DNA of 64,000 bases, taken from positions 58,273,049 to 58,337,048 of the forward strand of contig CM072525.1 of NCBI GenBank assembly GCA_036898135.1, given 5' to 3'. Positions 52,553 to 63,537 of the stretch are shown one piece after another. Origin of the DNA: Oncomelania hupensis. Taxonomy: Eukaryota > Mollusca > Gastropoda > Littorinimorpha > Pomatiopsidae. A model generated the notes under the pieces. It was not told where the DNA came from and did no database searches. It saw nothing but the letters and a program-made list of their open reading frames with translations. A program made the translations under genes and the position numbers. Position 1 is the first letter of the stretch. Each line of letters begins with the position of its first letter.

Positions 52553-53672
52553 ATTAAAAACTGATCCTATGAACCCTGCTTATGACTGTGTTTTCAACCC
52601 AGATTTTGTTCAGAAATTTGAAGCCAAACCTAACACAATTCCTCCGTTTGGCATCAGAATGCAAGCTCATCTGGAAAAAGCAGGCATTGATGTTTCTTCC
52701 ATCAACGACGATGAACTTAGGACTGAAGCTCCCCCATGGAAATTATGTATCCCAAACATTAATTGGCAGTTGTCCGCTTTCCTTAAAAACAATACATCCG
52801 AAACCGTATATAACCAACTTTATTTAGAACAGTGTGCTTTATACCCAGGATATGAACAACTTTTTACAGATGGGTCAAAGAAAGGAGATTCAGTTGCTGC
52901 TGCGTCGGTCTCCGGGAGACACTTAGACCAGCCTTTGCAACAGCGTTTACCTGATTTTTGTTCTGTTTATACAGCTGAGCTCAAGGCAATTCATTTAGCT
53001 CTGAAACAAGTTTATCAATCCAAAAGAACCTCATTTTTAATCATGTCTGATTCATTGTCAGCACTTCAGGCTCTTTCCACGAGAAAGATATCACACCCTT
53101 TTCTGGCAGAGATCCATGACCTCCATACACAACTTATTTCTGAGGGTAAAAAGATAGTTTTTATGTGGGTCCCTGGTCACATGGGCATCCGCGGCAATAT
53201 TGCAGTAGACAGGGCGGCTAAAGATGCTCTGCATCTTGATTTCCCTCCAGAGATTTTCCAGTTTGTGCCCTACTCTGACCTACGTTGTATGACTGGTTCT
53301 TATTGTAAACGACTGTGGCAGACTGACTGGTCTAACCATGTCAACAACAAATTATTTCAAATTCTTCCCGATTTGTCCACTTCTTTGCCTAACTTTGCAT
53401 CCACTCGCAAAGAAGAAACAGTGTTATCTCGCCTTCATATTGGGCATACTTATGTCACCCACAGTTTCCTTTTAAAAGGAGAAGAACCACCATGGTGCTT
53501 TGCATGTGATCAATCCTTTTCCGTTCGACATTTCATGTCTGAGTGTGCTGATTTGATTGAGGAAAGGGAAACATATTTTGGTTCCATACCTTTCAAAGAG
53601 ATTTTTAAAGTATGTAATGGTCAACATCTGTTTCAATTTTTACATGATGTTGGTTTGTTTTATCGCATATAA
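52553..53672 (+). CDS. RNase H domain of Jockey-like LINE ORF2 (truncated)
   Basis: Residues from the insertion start to the stop at 53672 are open. RNase H motifs: LFTDGSKKGDSVAAASV (D), VYTAELKAIHLALK (E), LIMSDSLSALQAL (D) and WVPGHMGIRGNIAVDRAAKD (H/N/D). A C-terminal Cys/His cluster follows (CFACDQSFSVRHFMSECADL), usual in Jockey and I-type elements. The endonuclease and RT are missing because of 5' truncation. The first few codons of the longest frame come from the neighbouring LINE. Confidence 0.9.
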
Positions 53673-53946
53673 ATCGTATCGACATGTTTTGTTTAGTTTG
53701 GATTTTATTAGGACTGAATTTAGTGATTTGATTGAAGAAAGAGAATATATTTTTAATACATCAGTTTTAAAGAAGTCTCTTAAAGAGGTGTCATGTGAAA
53801 GTTTGTTTGTGTATTTAAGAGTAACAGGCTCGTTTTTTAAGACTTGAATCATTTTATAATATTTTAAGATAACGTCTCTCTGGTCCTGATTTGGCTCAGA
53901 AGAGTCCGCTGGACCTAAAGCAATAACCTTGTATTGTATTGTATTG
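52553..53946 (+). mobile_element. 5'-truncated Jockey-like LINE with 11-bp TSD
   Basis: Flanked by TCAAGCCAATC at 52542-52552 and 53947-53957. It contains the RNase H end of ORF2, a 3' UTR ending CGCTGGACCTAAAGCAATAA and a (TATTG)n tail. All features are those of target-primed reverse transcription. Confidence 0.92.
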
Positions 53947-54399
53947 TCAAGCCAATCCATCATTGCCATCTGCAAAACGAAGGTTGGAGATTGCTCTACC
54001 CCATATGCCGAATCTGCCTTCGTGATCTGCAAGGGCATCTGACATGATGCGCTCTAGGAAGGCATTGAAGAGTGTTGGAGTGAGTAGGCATCCTTAACGC
54101 ACACCCATTGTTGTTCTGAACCAGTTTCCGATGGTGCTGTTATGTAGGACCACTGGTAGCCTTTTCATGCAGGCTTTTGATGACCAATAATTTTTGGGCT
54201 GATGTTGTGCACTCTCATGGTTGCCCACAGAGCTGCATGCCAGACTCGGTCAAACGCCCTCTTGAAGTCTACGTACACATGATATAGATGTTGGTGCAGT
54301 AGGTATTTTTCGCAGATTATTCTGAGGTTGAAAATCTGTTCAGTAGTACTTCGCCCTGCAAATAGTAAAAAAACAAAACAAAACAAAAACCATTTAATA

Positions 54400-55211
54400 A
54401 AATTTCAATTTTTTTTTCTAATGGACATAATTGTCTGGTGTGTGATAAATATCAGTGAGAGTAAATATAGAAAGTTGGTCAAGTTCGTCACGGTCGTCAC
54501 GGAGATGTCCAAAGTTGCTTCATTTGGGTATGTGACCTTGACACTACAGGGCTGGACAGCAACTTTTACCTGTCCCACAGCCCCCACGGGCTCGGCTGCG
54601 CGCGCCGGTGGTGGACCCTATTCCTCTCTCTGGCTGGGTGACAAAGTTTCCTACCCCTTTCTATTTTCTTTTGTCTTGTTTCTGTCTTATTGGTCTTTTC
54701 ACCTATATTCTCTTCACCCATAAATTCTCCCACTAAACTGCAGTTTTGATTTCCTCTCTTTTGCCTTACCGGACTTTTCCTGTCTTCTTTTTCCCATCAT
54801 TTCTTCTTTTTCTACCCTTCTTTTTCTCTATGGCCTTCTCTTGGCCCCATGCGTTTGCCGTGCAGGACAACCCGTGTCGGGGGAGAATGGGATCCTGGAG
54901 GTTGAGGTCACTGAGAGACTGCGGTCCCTCACACTAACACACCTCTTTGGCCCGGACTTCTCCTAGACGGCAGGCTGGCGTGGCCCGCATCAGTCAAGCG
55001 GCTGGTTGTGTATTGCCCTAGCTCTGCTAGAAGGCTGCGGCTCATGGGTCAAACTTGAACAAAACCGTAGTGGCAGTGTGAGATTGTCTGGGTGTATATC
55101 CCCCCTGTAGACCTGGTGCGCTCCCTTGCTGGATTTTCCGCTTGGACGCATCCCCTTGTTGGACTCTGTGGTGGGTGGGGAGCAGGGGGGGTGAATTAAC
55201 AAATTAATAAC
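54400..55211 (+). other. Probable 5' UTR/promoter region of Jockey-like LINE
   Basis: The boundary with copy E is near 54362-54410 and not sharply defined. GC-rich, with a CGCGCGCCGG segment near 54598, pyrimidine-rich stretches at 54640-54830 and no long frame. Internal promoters of Jockey elements lie in such regions. Confidence 0.45.
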
Positions 55212-57022
55212 ATGGCATCAACACACAAAAAAAGACTTCACGGTGACGACTCTGACACGGATACGGACAGTGACTTGGACATGCGACAAAAAGCTTGTGC
55301 ATCTGGGGTGGAAGGGGCCTGGCCTCGTTTTTTGGTTGTGGAGGGGGCAGATCCGGCTATGCCACTAGGCAAGCTGTCTCCGTTCACCATACATAAAGGT
55401 TCCAGTCCGTTTGCACAACCGGTTTAAAGGATGTTAAAAAACAGATCTGGGGCCTACCTGGTGGAATACTTGACCAAAAGGGCATCGGATTGTCTTCTAA
55501 AGAGGAATTTAGCCATCTTCGTTGATAGGCAAATAAAAGTTTCTGTTCATGGACAGTTGAATTCATCCAAAGGAGTCATCCGATGTAAGGACCTGTGTGA
55601 TATGTCCGAGTTGGAAATCCAAGATGAGCTCTCCAGCCAGGGGGTCACGGCAGTGCAGAGGGTATTTGTTACCAAAGGTACCAAACGTATCCCTACTAAC
55701 ACACTTTTTGTGACCTTTGCCATGGCCAAGTTGCCGGAGTCACTCAAGGTGACGCCCTTCACACCATCACGTGATTCTGACAGCGACACTGAAACTAGAC
55801 ACAGAGCCAAGGAATCTGGCTTTCTCAAAACATGGCCACGCTTTCTGATCCTTAAGATGACAAACGAAAGCCAAAAGATTTCCCCTTTTGTCGTGGAAAA
55901 GTGGTTTGCGGGAGTATCCCGCCAGATCAAAGATATTAAACGACAACGAGATGGTAGTTTTTTAGTGGACTGCCCCACAGAAAAGACTTCGGAACAATTG
56001 AGATCCAGAGATGGCACCAAGCTGGAGCTAGGTAGCAGAGTGTTTGATGTGAGTGTGAGTTATCACCGCACACTCAACTCCTCCAAAGGAGTTGTGCGGT
56101 CGTCCCAGTTTGATGGTTTGTCTGAGACCAAAATAAGAGATGGCTTGGCTAAGCAGGGAGTGACTGAGGTACATAGGGTCATGCGAAAAGACAAGGATGG
56201 AAACAGAGTACCCACAAATACTCTGTTTCTGACCTTTTGCACTCCTGAAGCTCCAAAAAGAGTTATTGTGTGTTATGAAAGTATTCCTGTTTCCGTGTTT
56301 GTACCTTCACCACTACGCTGTTTTAAATGCCAGAGGTATGGACATGGTAGCACGGCATGCAAAAACACGCCGACCTGTTTCAGGTGCGGGGGGGGATTTT
56401 CATGGTGAACAGTGCGATAATGCTCCAAAGTGCTTTAATTGCAAGGGAGACCATCCTGCATCTTCCAAATCTTGCCCTGCTTGGATCAGGGAGGCTGAGA
56501 TCCAAAAAATCAGATCTCGAGACAAATGCTCCTTTCCAGAGGCGAGAAAACGGTATGAGCTTCTCAACCCGTGTGACACAAACAAACCAGGTTTTGCTAA
56601 AGTGGCCTCAACAAACACTTTGCCGGACATGCTCAAATCCATCTCATCCATGATCTCTGTTGCTAACAATTCTGCACTAGGATCGTTCCTGAGCTCTCTG
56701 AAAGAATAAACACAATCGCTAGAGAAACGTCTGTTGGATAGTGAGAATAAGGAGAGAGTTAGTGTTGCCCCCAGTAACAAGCAGCGGTCGACCACAAGCG
56801 GGCCGACTTCCATTGCAACAATGCCACCTCCGACGGCCGCGTCGAAAGCCGTTACCACACCTCTGCACCCTGTTCCGCCTCCGGGGCAGGGGCGGACGTC
56901 TGGTTTGCGACCTCCCTCCACATCACCCCATTGGGGTCAAACCCATTCGTCTGGGGTCATGCAGCGTTCGTCGAGCTCAAAGTCCTCTTTAAGGACTGAC
57001 AATAAGTCAAGATCATTGTCTT
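55212..57022 (+). pseudogene. Jockey-like LINE ORF1 (Gag-like) with duplicated module, zinc knuckles
   Basis: Starts MASTHKKRLHGDDSDTDTDS. Two homologous modules follow: 1 (about codons 20-180; WPRFLVVEG, KLSPFTIHKG, LNSSKGVIRCKDL, IPTNTLFVTF) and 2 (WPRFLILKM, KISPFVVEKW, LNSSKGVVRSSQF, VPTNTLFLTF). Then come CCHC-type knuckles (CFKCQRYGHGSTAC, a split second one, CFNCKGDHPASSKSC) and a Ser/Pro-rich tail. Breaks are a TAA at 55425-55427, a shift at the G8 run near 56387-56394, and a TAA at 56707-56709. At 57022 it is interrupted by LTR element 2; the tail resumes at 63538 and ends at TAA 63645-63647. Confidence 0.85.
57018..57022. repeat. Target-site duplication GTCTT, left copy
   Basis: GTCTT repeats at 63533-63537. 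Removing 57023-63537 rejoins the LINE ORF1 frame. Confidence 0.93.
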
Positions 57023-57632
57023 TGTTACACTCAGTTTGATGATGGTGTCTTCTTTATCAGTATTTGATTCAGCCCCAATGCTGAATTCCTGATAAGGTGT
57101 AACTCAGATTCGTATATCCACGCAGCCTGCTCACTCAGCATACAAGACACGGAGTCGACGTATGAAGTTTTCCATTTTTATTCAGCATACATCAACAGCT
57201 GCATACAATCGCTCAATCGCCTTTCCACTCTCAAGTTTACTTTCCAACTTACTATCAACAACAATAACTATCCTATTTTTGAAACAGCGCGGCACTTAAA
57301 TAGTCTCTTGATACTCCCGAATAACCTGGATCAATCTCGTATGACGCAATTTAACCAATCGCTTCTAACTTCGTCATTACTGTCTTACGTCATACAACGT
57401 CCTCTTGCTATCTGGAAATTTCTATCGAGAGTAAACACGCAGATCCAGAAAATTCTACAACAATATCGACTAACGAAAATCATCATTCAACGTTATACAA
57501 AGCCTCTCCTAACAGCAATGCAAACTCAAATCAAAGGTAAATAAACTCCATTTTTGAATACTTTGCAAAACGAAACGATTAGATCTATCGTGCGCGTTTC
57601 CGACATACTTTCGTTCGCGTTTCAACGTAACA
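57023..57632 (-). repeat. 3' LTR of element 2
   Basis: 610 bp. It is followed on the internal side by a polypurine tract (GAGTGGGGGG on the coding strand). Confidence 0.94.
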
Positions 57633-57894
57633 TAACCCCCCACTCAAGAAGAAATTTACTTAATTTCTTTCAACAACGTTGAAACGTAATGCACAAACAA
57701 AGTACAGAATTAAGACTTATTTCAGACTGTCTGAACACTATCAACGTTCTCAGTTCATTCACACAGAGTCAATGGTTTTCATCTTCAAATCTGTCTGGAT
57801 ATTGTCAATGTTCACAGTTCATTCACACAGAGTCAATGTTTCTCATCTGCAAGTCTTTCTGGGTACTGTCAATGTTCACAGTTTATCTACACGG
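57633..57894 (-). other. 3' internal non-coding region of element 2 with short repeats
   Basis: GTCAATG / ACAGTTCATTCACACAGAGTCAATG repeats three to four times at 57740-57900, period roughly 55-60 bases. Confidence 0.75.
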
Positions 57895-59764
57895 TCAATG
57901 TTTTTTTTTCATCCGCAAGGAAACGACGCCCTCGTCAGTTGCGGCTGTCATCGACCCAGGGTCAAAGACGACGATCACGTGGGCTTTCCTGGAGTCAGTG
58001 CATCCTCCGTTGTCTTTTTCTTCCGTCGGATGTCCGACGCAGTCGACGTTGTCAGCTCCCAGAATGCATTCGCTGGGTCTCACGGTCAGGTTGGCTTCTG
58101 CGGGACGGTGGAACAGCTCCCTCAAGGTCTGCAGATGCTCCTTCCTGGTCTGGGTGTGGACTTCATGTTCGACCAAAGTCGTAGAGCCTGGGACATCACT
58201 GAAGCTATGGGGAAACTCGCCCAGAAGGTCCTTGAGCTCAATCTTTTGACCTTCCGTCAAGCGTGGTCCTAGCTTAACATCATTGATGCCTTCTTTGCTA
58301 TGGAAGTCTCCCAGTTCCAACAGTTCCTCGCTGTCAAAGCTGTTGTCGATCTCAGCTGCTGTTGCCACATGCACAGTCTCTGATGGCCTTTCCACGTACA
58401 GCTTAAGGAGGTTGGCGTGGTATATCTTGGAATGCTGGCCGACCTTCACCTTGTAGTTGTTGATCCCCACCACGGTCTCCACTTCGTACGGGCCTTTCCA
58501 CTGCATCAGCAACTTATTGTGATCAGTAGGTAGCAGCACCAGCACTTTGTTGCCAGGTTTAAACTTCCTGTTCACAGCCCTACGGTCATAGTAGTGCTTT
58601 CCACAGTCCTGGGACTTCTTCAGGTTTTCTCTGGCTATCTCGAGAGTCTGCTCCAGCTTCTCCCGTAGCTCAAACACGTACTGGTAGCTGTTCTTCACCT
58701 CTGGGGTGTCTACTTCTTTCGTCCACAGTTCTTTTAGGATGTGCATCGGCCCTCGGATGGTTCTTCCGTACAGCAGCTCGAACGGAGAGAAGCCGGTGGA
58801 CTCCTGCGGTACTTCTCTGTAGGCGAAAAGTAAGGCGTTGATGTAGCGATGCCATTGTCTGGGCTGCTCGCTGCACAGTTTCTTCAGGGTGGACTTCAGC
58901 GTAGCATTGAACTTTTCGACAAGCCCGTTGCACATTGGATGGTAGGGTGTCGTAGTCAAATGCCGGATGCTCAGCAGTCTGTTGACCTCCTTCATGCAGT
59001 CAGAGACGAACTGCGTCCCGAGGTCTGTCAGAATTTCTTCAGGCACTCCAAGTCTACTGAACATGTTCACTAGTGCCTCTGCTACAGTTTCAGTGTCAAT
59101 CTTCTTCAGTGGCACTGCTTCTAGGTACCGAGTCGCATAGTCCACTAAAGTCAGTACCCACCGATGACCTTCTTCACTCGGAGGTCTTATTTCGCCGATT
59201 AAGTCTAAGGCCACCCTCTTGAAAGGTCGGTCGATCAGAGGCATCCTCTGCATAGGCACTTTCTGGACTTTTCCTCGAGGTATGGTCTTCTGGCAAATGT
59301 CACATGATCGGCAGAAACGGCTGACATCCGCATGAAGTCCTGGCCAGAAGAACACCGCCTGGATTCTATCCGACGTCTTCTTGATACCCAGGTGACTTCC
59401 CATGATTGAGTCATGCGCTACTTCCATCACCTGGCGCCTTAGGGTTAACGGTACCAATACTTGACGTAGTGGTTTCCCTCCGTTGACCCTCGGGTGCTGG
59501 AAGATTCGATACAGGATCTTGGCCTTCACCTCAAAATAGACCGTACCACTGCCTTTGGTCACGTGGTCTTGGCGGTTCCTGTACTTGTTTAAAGTGCTAT
59601 CAGCTTCCTGGAGCTGGATCAGCTTATCTCTGTCCACGATGGCAGCTTTGGAGTTGTCGGCGACCTTCAGTGGCGTAGACATCTTGTCTCTCTTGGCCTG
59701 TGCCCTGTTAGTAACAGCACTGACGATCTCTGGTCGGCAGGGCTGAGCCGGAGTAACCACATTG
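57895..59764 (-). pseudogene. Integrase of LTR element 2 with residual RT edges
   Basis: Contains an H2C2 finger (HDSIMGSH...CRSCDICQK) and an integrase core with D (VALDLIGEI), D (TDLGTQF; the usual Q after D is L) and E (GLVEKFNATLK). A GPY/F-like module follows (PGNKVLVLLPTDHNKLLMQW). After a protease-cleavage-like linker the frame reaches the start of RT (LTEGQKIELKDLLGEFPHSF) and then jumps to the end of the RT palm (ANLTVRPSECILG), the catalytic core being absent. The last 45 residues are of no known family. A frame of about 620 codons stays open. Confidence 0.88.
59760..59764. repeat. Target-site duplication CATTG, left copy
   Basis: Repeated at 60756-60760. It sits inside a codon context shared by the frames on both sides. 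Confidence 0.85.
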
Positions 59765-60755
59765 CAGGGCTGAGATTTAGCAAGCCAGGCTAAGGAGCCA
59801 GCCGGGCTCCTAACCTGGGAAGTTGAAGTTGCCAAAATATTTCTCAGGTTGCCAGACCCCTTGATTGAAAGCACGGTCATTTTTTTAAACTCTATAACTA
59901 TTGCAGCTAATAAACAAGATAAATTTCAACAACAACACTGTTTCATTTTTTAAAACAAGCACTGTATAATTTATTCATCATCGACATCCTCCTCCTCAAT
60001 GTTCCAAAACTTGAAGGAGCTTGGGTGTGCCTTCTTCAGGCCAGCTAAGTCATCATCATCATCTACCTGAGCACTCAGACTCTCCAACAGTTCTTCTTCA
60101 TCTGCATCATCATATTCAACATTACTTTCAACTTCTCTATCTTTTTTTTCCTCTTCTTGTCTCCCTCCCTCATCTCCCCCAGTGAGACATTTCTATGATC
60201 TCGTCCTCTTTCATCTCTATCTCTTTGCCCTCAGCAGCACTCTTGGTTGTCTTCTTGGCCTGCTGTCCATGGTGAAGCCTCTTTCGTCTGCTACCAGACC
60301 CCATCCACACATCGTTCGAGATTGACAAAAGACTGAGAATGGGGAATATCGAAAGTTTAGGCAAGTCTCGCGTGACTCATCAAGGAAGTCAGAGACTCGT
60401 TCCGATACACGCAAGGAAGCAAGAAGGCTAGGATCTCGCTTGGCAGTAGCGTTTCGCGGCGAGGGAAAGAAGAAAGTCTCGCGAGAAAAGGCTATTTTTA
60501 CTTCGCAAATCCCTCGCTTTGCTAGCGTTACCTAACTTCCTAGCATGCATCGGAACTGGTCTCCGGTGCTGACTGCAGAAGCGGTTGGCGCGTGTTTTGT
60601 TTTACATTGCAAGTAGTCCGTGTACAGGTACAGAATCTCTACCACTGGCAGTATTTTCAAGTCGCCAGCCGGGCGAATGGTACCCCAAATCGAGCTCGCC
60701 ACACGCTATTTTTAGGGACCATTGGCGAGTTGGCGAACGTTAAAGCTCAGCCCTG
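59765..60755. mobile_element. hAT-like DNA element (991 bp) nested in LTR element 2
   Basis: Begins CAGGGCTGAGATTTA and ends with its inverse (TAAAGCTCAGCCCTG), 14 of 15 matching. CAGGG tips are usual for hAT elements, and some hAT groups make 5-bp duplications. It has no transposase; instead it carries an acidic-tailed ORF. Its removal with one CATTG rejoins the gag-protease and integrase frames. Confidence 0.8.
59971..60304 (-). pseudogene. Acidic-tailed small protein ORF inside the hAT-like element
   Basis: Starts MGSGSRRKRLHHGQQAKKTT (basic, possible nuclear signal), becomes mixed charge (EGKEIEMKEDEIIEMS), and meets a TGA at 60170. A +1/-2 shifted frame continues with EEEKKDREVESNVEYDDADE, ESLSAQVDDDDDLAGLKKAH, SSFKFWNIEEEDVDDE and a stop. 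AATAAA overlaps that stop, as in a compact mRNA 3' end. It looks like a captured cellular gene or cDNA, not like a transposase. I do not recognise the protein. Confidence 0.55.
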
Positions 60756-62379
60756 CATTGTCCCGTAGCAGCTCTGTAAGGTCTCCATCGGGAAACGGCA
60801 ATGGATCCTCCTCCACAACTTCGACGCGTTGGGTTGAGGCAGGACTCCACTCTGGATCGGGGTCGTCGGGTCGTCTCGCGCCATCGATGTTCCCGATCAT
60901 CAAATCATACAGCGGCTTCTTCAGGCAAACCGCTTCGACTTTGCCTATGTAGAAAGGGGTGTTGACATGAATCTTCGCAACTGGCGCTCTCACACATTTG
61001 CTGTCGGCCATGAGTGTCCATTTAAAATCGCCAGTGAACTGTTCTTTAGCGATTAGGTCTTCTTTGACGATGACCCCACTGCAGCCAGAGTCTCTTAAAA
61101 CAGTCACTTCATGATTCCCGACGCGTCCCTTGGAAACAGGCATGTTCTGTACGGTGACAGCTGCGCTGGCGACGACGGGGATGGATTTCCTGTTGGCAAG
61201 GAGGAGTTGGCCATCAGTCATGCACTCTTGCACGTCCGCAGGGGTAGCTGTGCGCTTGGTCTCACTCGGAAGAATGACGCTCCCGCCGCACACCTGATGG
61301 TCAGATCTACTGGTTTGCCGTTGATTGGAGAAACCTCTCTGTCGGTTGCCCACCGCTGCATTGTCCGTACTGCCCCGTTGCCCGCTACTTTTGTTTTGAG
61401 GACAGTTAGCCGCTCTGTGGTCTGTAGCGTTGCAGGTGAAACAGCCTCTTGAATGCCCTTCCCTGGGAGGAGGCGCGGAGTCCGTCTGTTTCTGGTTCGT
61501 CTGACTCCCCTGGATCTGGTTCACATGGTTTCCAGTCTTCTGAAAATGTTTCGTCGCGCTGGGTGGCCCCAGGGTCTTCCCATGAGCGATGAGATATCTT
61601 TCAGCAGCCTCAGTCACATCTTTAAGCGTCTGCAGCTTTTGTTCTTCTAAGTGGGTCGCTAGGTCCTTGTGACAGGCATTGAGAAATTGTTCCTTCACGA
61701 TCAGGTCATGGAGACTGTCGTAAGACTTCCTTTCGCCTGATAACTCCACCCACTTGTGTAGATATGACGACAGGCGCTCCACAAACTGCTTTGGCGTCTC
61801 GTCTGACTTAGGCCGGCATTCACGGAAGCGTTTACGGTAGCCCTTCTCTGTAAAGTTGTAGCACTGCAATAGGGCCTCTTTCAAGATGTCGTAGTCTTTA
61901 GCGTCATCGTCCGACAATCTGGTGTAGACGTCGAGTGCTTGCCCCGTCAGAAGTGCACTTAGTCGAATCGCCCAGTCTTGAGGTTGCCAGTTAGAGCTTT
62001 TGGCAAACCTTTCAAATCTCGCCAAATAACTGTCGATCTGGTCCTTCCCGTCGACGAAGGCTGGCAATTTTGGAGCCATGTGGTCGCTGACGACTTGTGG
62101 CGCATGTTGATTGTTTTGGATACGCGCCAACTCTAGTTGGTATTGACGATCAGCTTCTAGTCATCTCTCTTCCATCTCGTCACGCCGACGCTGTTCCTCT
62201 AATTCTCTTTCTTCACGCCGTCGCTGCTCTTCTCTTTCTTGACGCCGCTCTTCTCTGTCTTCTCGGCGACGCTGCCCTTCTAATTCTCTTTCTTCTATTC
62301 TCTCCTGGGACTTGACGTACTCCGTCAGCTGTTTGCCTTTGAGATTCAGTGCAATCCCTTTCTGCCAGAAGTCAGCCAT
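60756..62379 (-). pseudogene. Gag-protease of LTR element 2, one in-frame TGA
   Basis: From the ATG at 62379 a charged coiled coil (ERELEGQRRREDREERRQER) runs to a TGA at 62161-62163. The same frame then continues: Gag core (KLPAFVDGKDQIDSYLARFE, YNFTEKGYRKRFRECRPKSD), zinc knuckle (CFTCNATDHRAANC) and protease (VLRDSGCSGVIVKEDLI). It reads into the hAT-like insertion and stops at 60712. The TGA replaces one codon in the coiled coil. It is otherwise uninterrupted. Confidence 0.88.
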
Positions 62380-62389
62380 CTTAATGCTT

Positions 62390-62464
62390 TTCTGGAAAGT
62401 TCTTTTCTGGAATGTTCTTTTCTGGAAAGTTCTTTTTCTGGAAAGTTCTTTTTCTAGAAAGTTC
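62390..62464. promoter_or_regulatory. Array of five heat-shock-element-type sites upstream of gag
   Basis: Five copies of TTCTGGAAAGTTC or close variants (TTCnnGAAnnTTC) start at 62390, 62405, 62420, 62436 and 62452, spaced 15-16 bases. Each fits the three-unit consensus for heat-shock factor. A further TTCTAGACTGTTCTAGAAC lies near 62482-62500. The array lies within about 90 bases of the gag ATG at 62379, in the leader and not in the LTR. Confidence 0.7.
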
Positions 62465-62929
62465 TTGACTGTGCTGTACCTTTCTAGACTGTTCTAGAAC
62501 AGCACGCTCTCTGCAGTAGCGCTGATGCTTGTCACTAGTCGCCTTCGCTGATGCAGGCCCCGCTGTCCTCGTCGTATGCAACGCTGCACCACGCTGGTGT
62601 TGATGTACACGCTCCTGTGCTGAAGTAGACGCGATGTCCACTCGTCACTCTCTCTAATACTGGCGAAGTAGCTCCGAGACTGTCCCTCGACGTAGTCTTA
62701 CGGCAGCCACGTAGTCCCGATCTGTTGTTCGCTCACGAAGCAACTCTTCAGCGACTACACGCCCTTGCAGTCAACCCGAATCTATCGTTGATGTAGTCCC
62801 AGTATGTTGGCCCCTCTCGACGCAACTCGTTGGCGGCTACCCTCGATGACTGCCTCTCGTAACGTTGACTCGCTTGTTGTAGCAGTTGAACCCTTGGCTA
62901 TGGCGTGAATCGCGGCTTGACCCCCAAAA
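62465..62929 (-). other. 5' leader of LTR element 2
   Basis: About 460 bases. No gene. The coding-strand sequence next to the LTR (TGGGGGTCAAGCCGCG) is a possible primer-binding site. Confidence 0.65.
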
Positions 62930-63532
62930 TGTTACACTCAGTTTGATGATGGTGTCTTCTTTATCAGTATTTGATTCAGCCCCAATGCTGAATTCCTGAT
63001 AAGGTGTAACTCAGATTCGTATATCCACGCAGCCTGCTCACTCAGCATACAAGACACGGAGTCGACGTATGAAGTTTTCCACTTTTATTCAGCATACATC
63101 AACAACTGCATACAATCGCTCAATCGCCTTTCCACTCTCAAGTTTACTTTCCAACTTACTATCAACAATAACTATCCTATTTTTGAAACAGCGCGGCACT
63201 TAAATAGTCTCTTGATACTCCCGAATAACCTGGATCAATCTCGTATGACGCAATTTAACCAATCGCTTCTAACTTCGTCATTACTGTCTTACGTCATACA
63301 ACGTCCTCTTGCTATCGGGAAATTTCTATCGAGAGTAAACACGCAGATCCAGAAAATTCTACAACACTATCGACTAACGAAAATCATCAACGTTATACAA
63401 AGCCTCTCCTAACAACAATGCAAACTCAAATCAAAGGTAAATAAACTCCATTATTGAATACTTTGCAAAACGAAACGATTAGATCTATCGTGCACGTTTC
63501 CGACATACTTTCGTTCGCGTTTCAACGTAACA
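62930..63532 (-). repeat. 5' LTR of element 2
   Basis: 603 bp. It ends TTCAACGTAACA before GTCTT. Confidence 0.94.
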
Positions 63533-63537
63533 GTCTT

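Larger units (their letters stand above)
52404..54361 (-). pseudogene. RTE-like LINE copy E, split by a Jockey-like insertion
   Basis: Two parts, 52404-52552 and 53947-54361, are collinear with the RT region of copy D in inverse orientation (GMEISAEKTKMMTNNTNGIN at one side, STTEQIFNLRIICEKYL at the other). Between them lies 52553-53946. Frames are broken. Confidence 0.87.
57023..63532 (-). mobile_element. LTR element 2, integrase-first order, internally deleted (6.5 kb)
   Basis: Minus-strand element with LTRs of 610 and 603 bp (TGTTAC...GTAACA) that differ at roughly eight positions and two small indels by eye. TSD GTCTT. Order is Gag-protease-integrase, then only edges of RT. It carries a hAT-like insertion at 59765-60755, a TGA in gag and an RT deletion, so it is non-autonomous. 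Confidence 0.93.

Noticed and set aside
59881..59960. Vector-type (SV40-like) poly(A) signal, suggested by CTTGTTTATT near AATAAA
   Set aside because: Similarity is limited to a few common words and the order differs; no other vector sequence is present.
62381..62641. Minus-strand ORF ending in FPEKN repeats upstream of gag
   Set aside because: The repeats are the translation of the 15-16-bp heat-shock-element array; the gag start at 62379 follows it.
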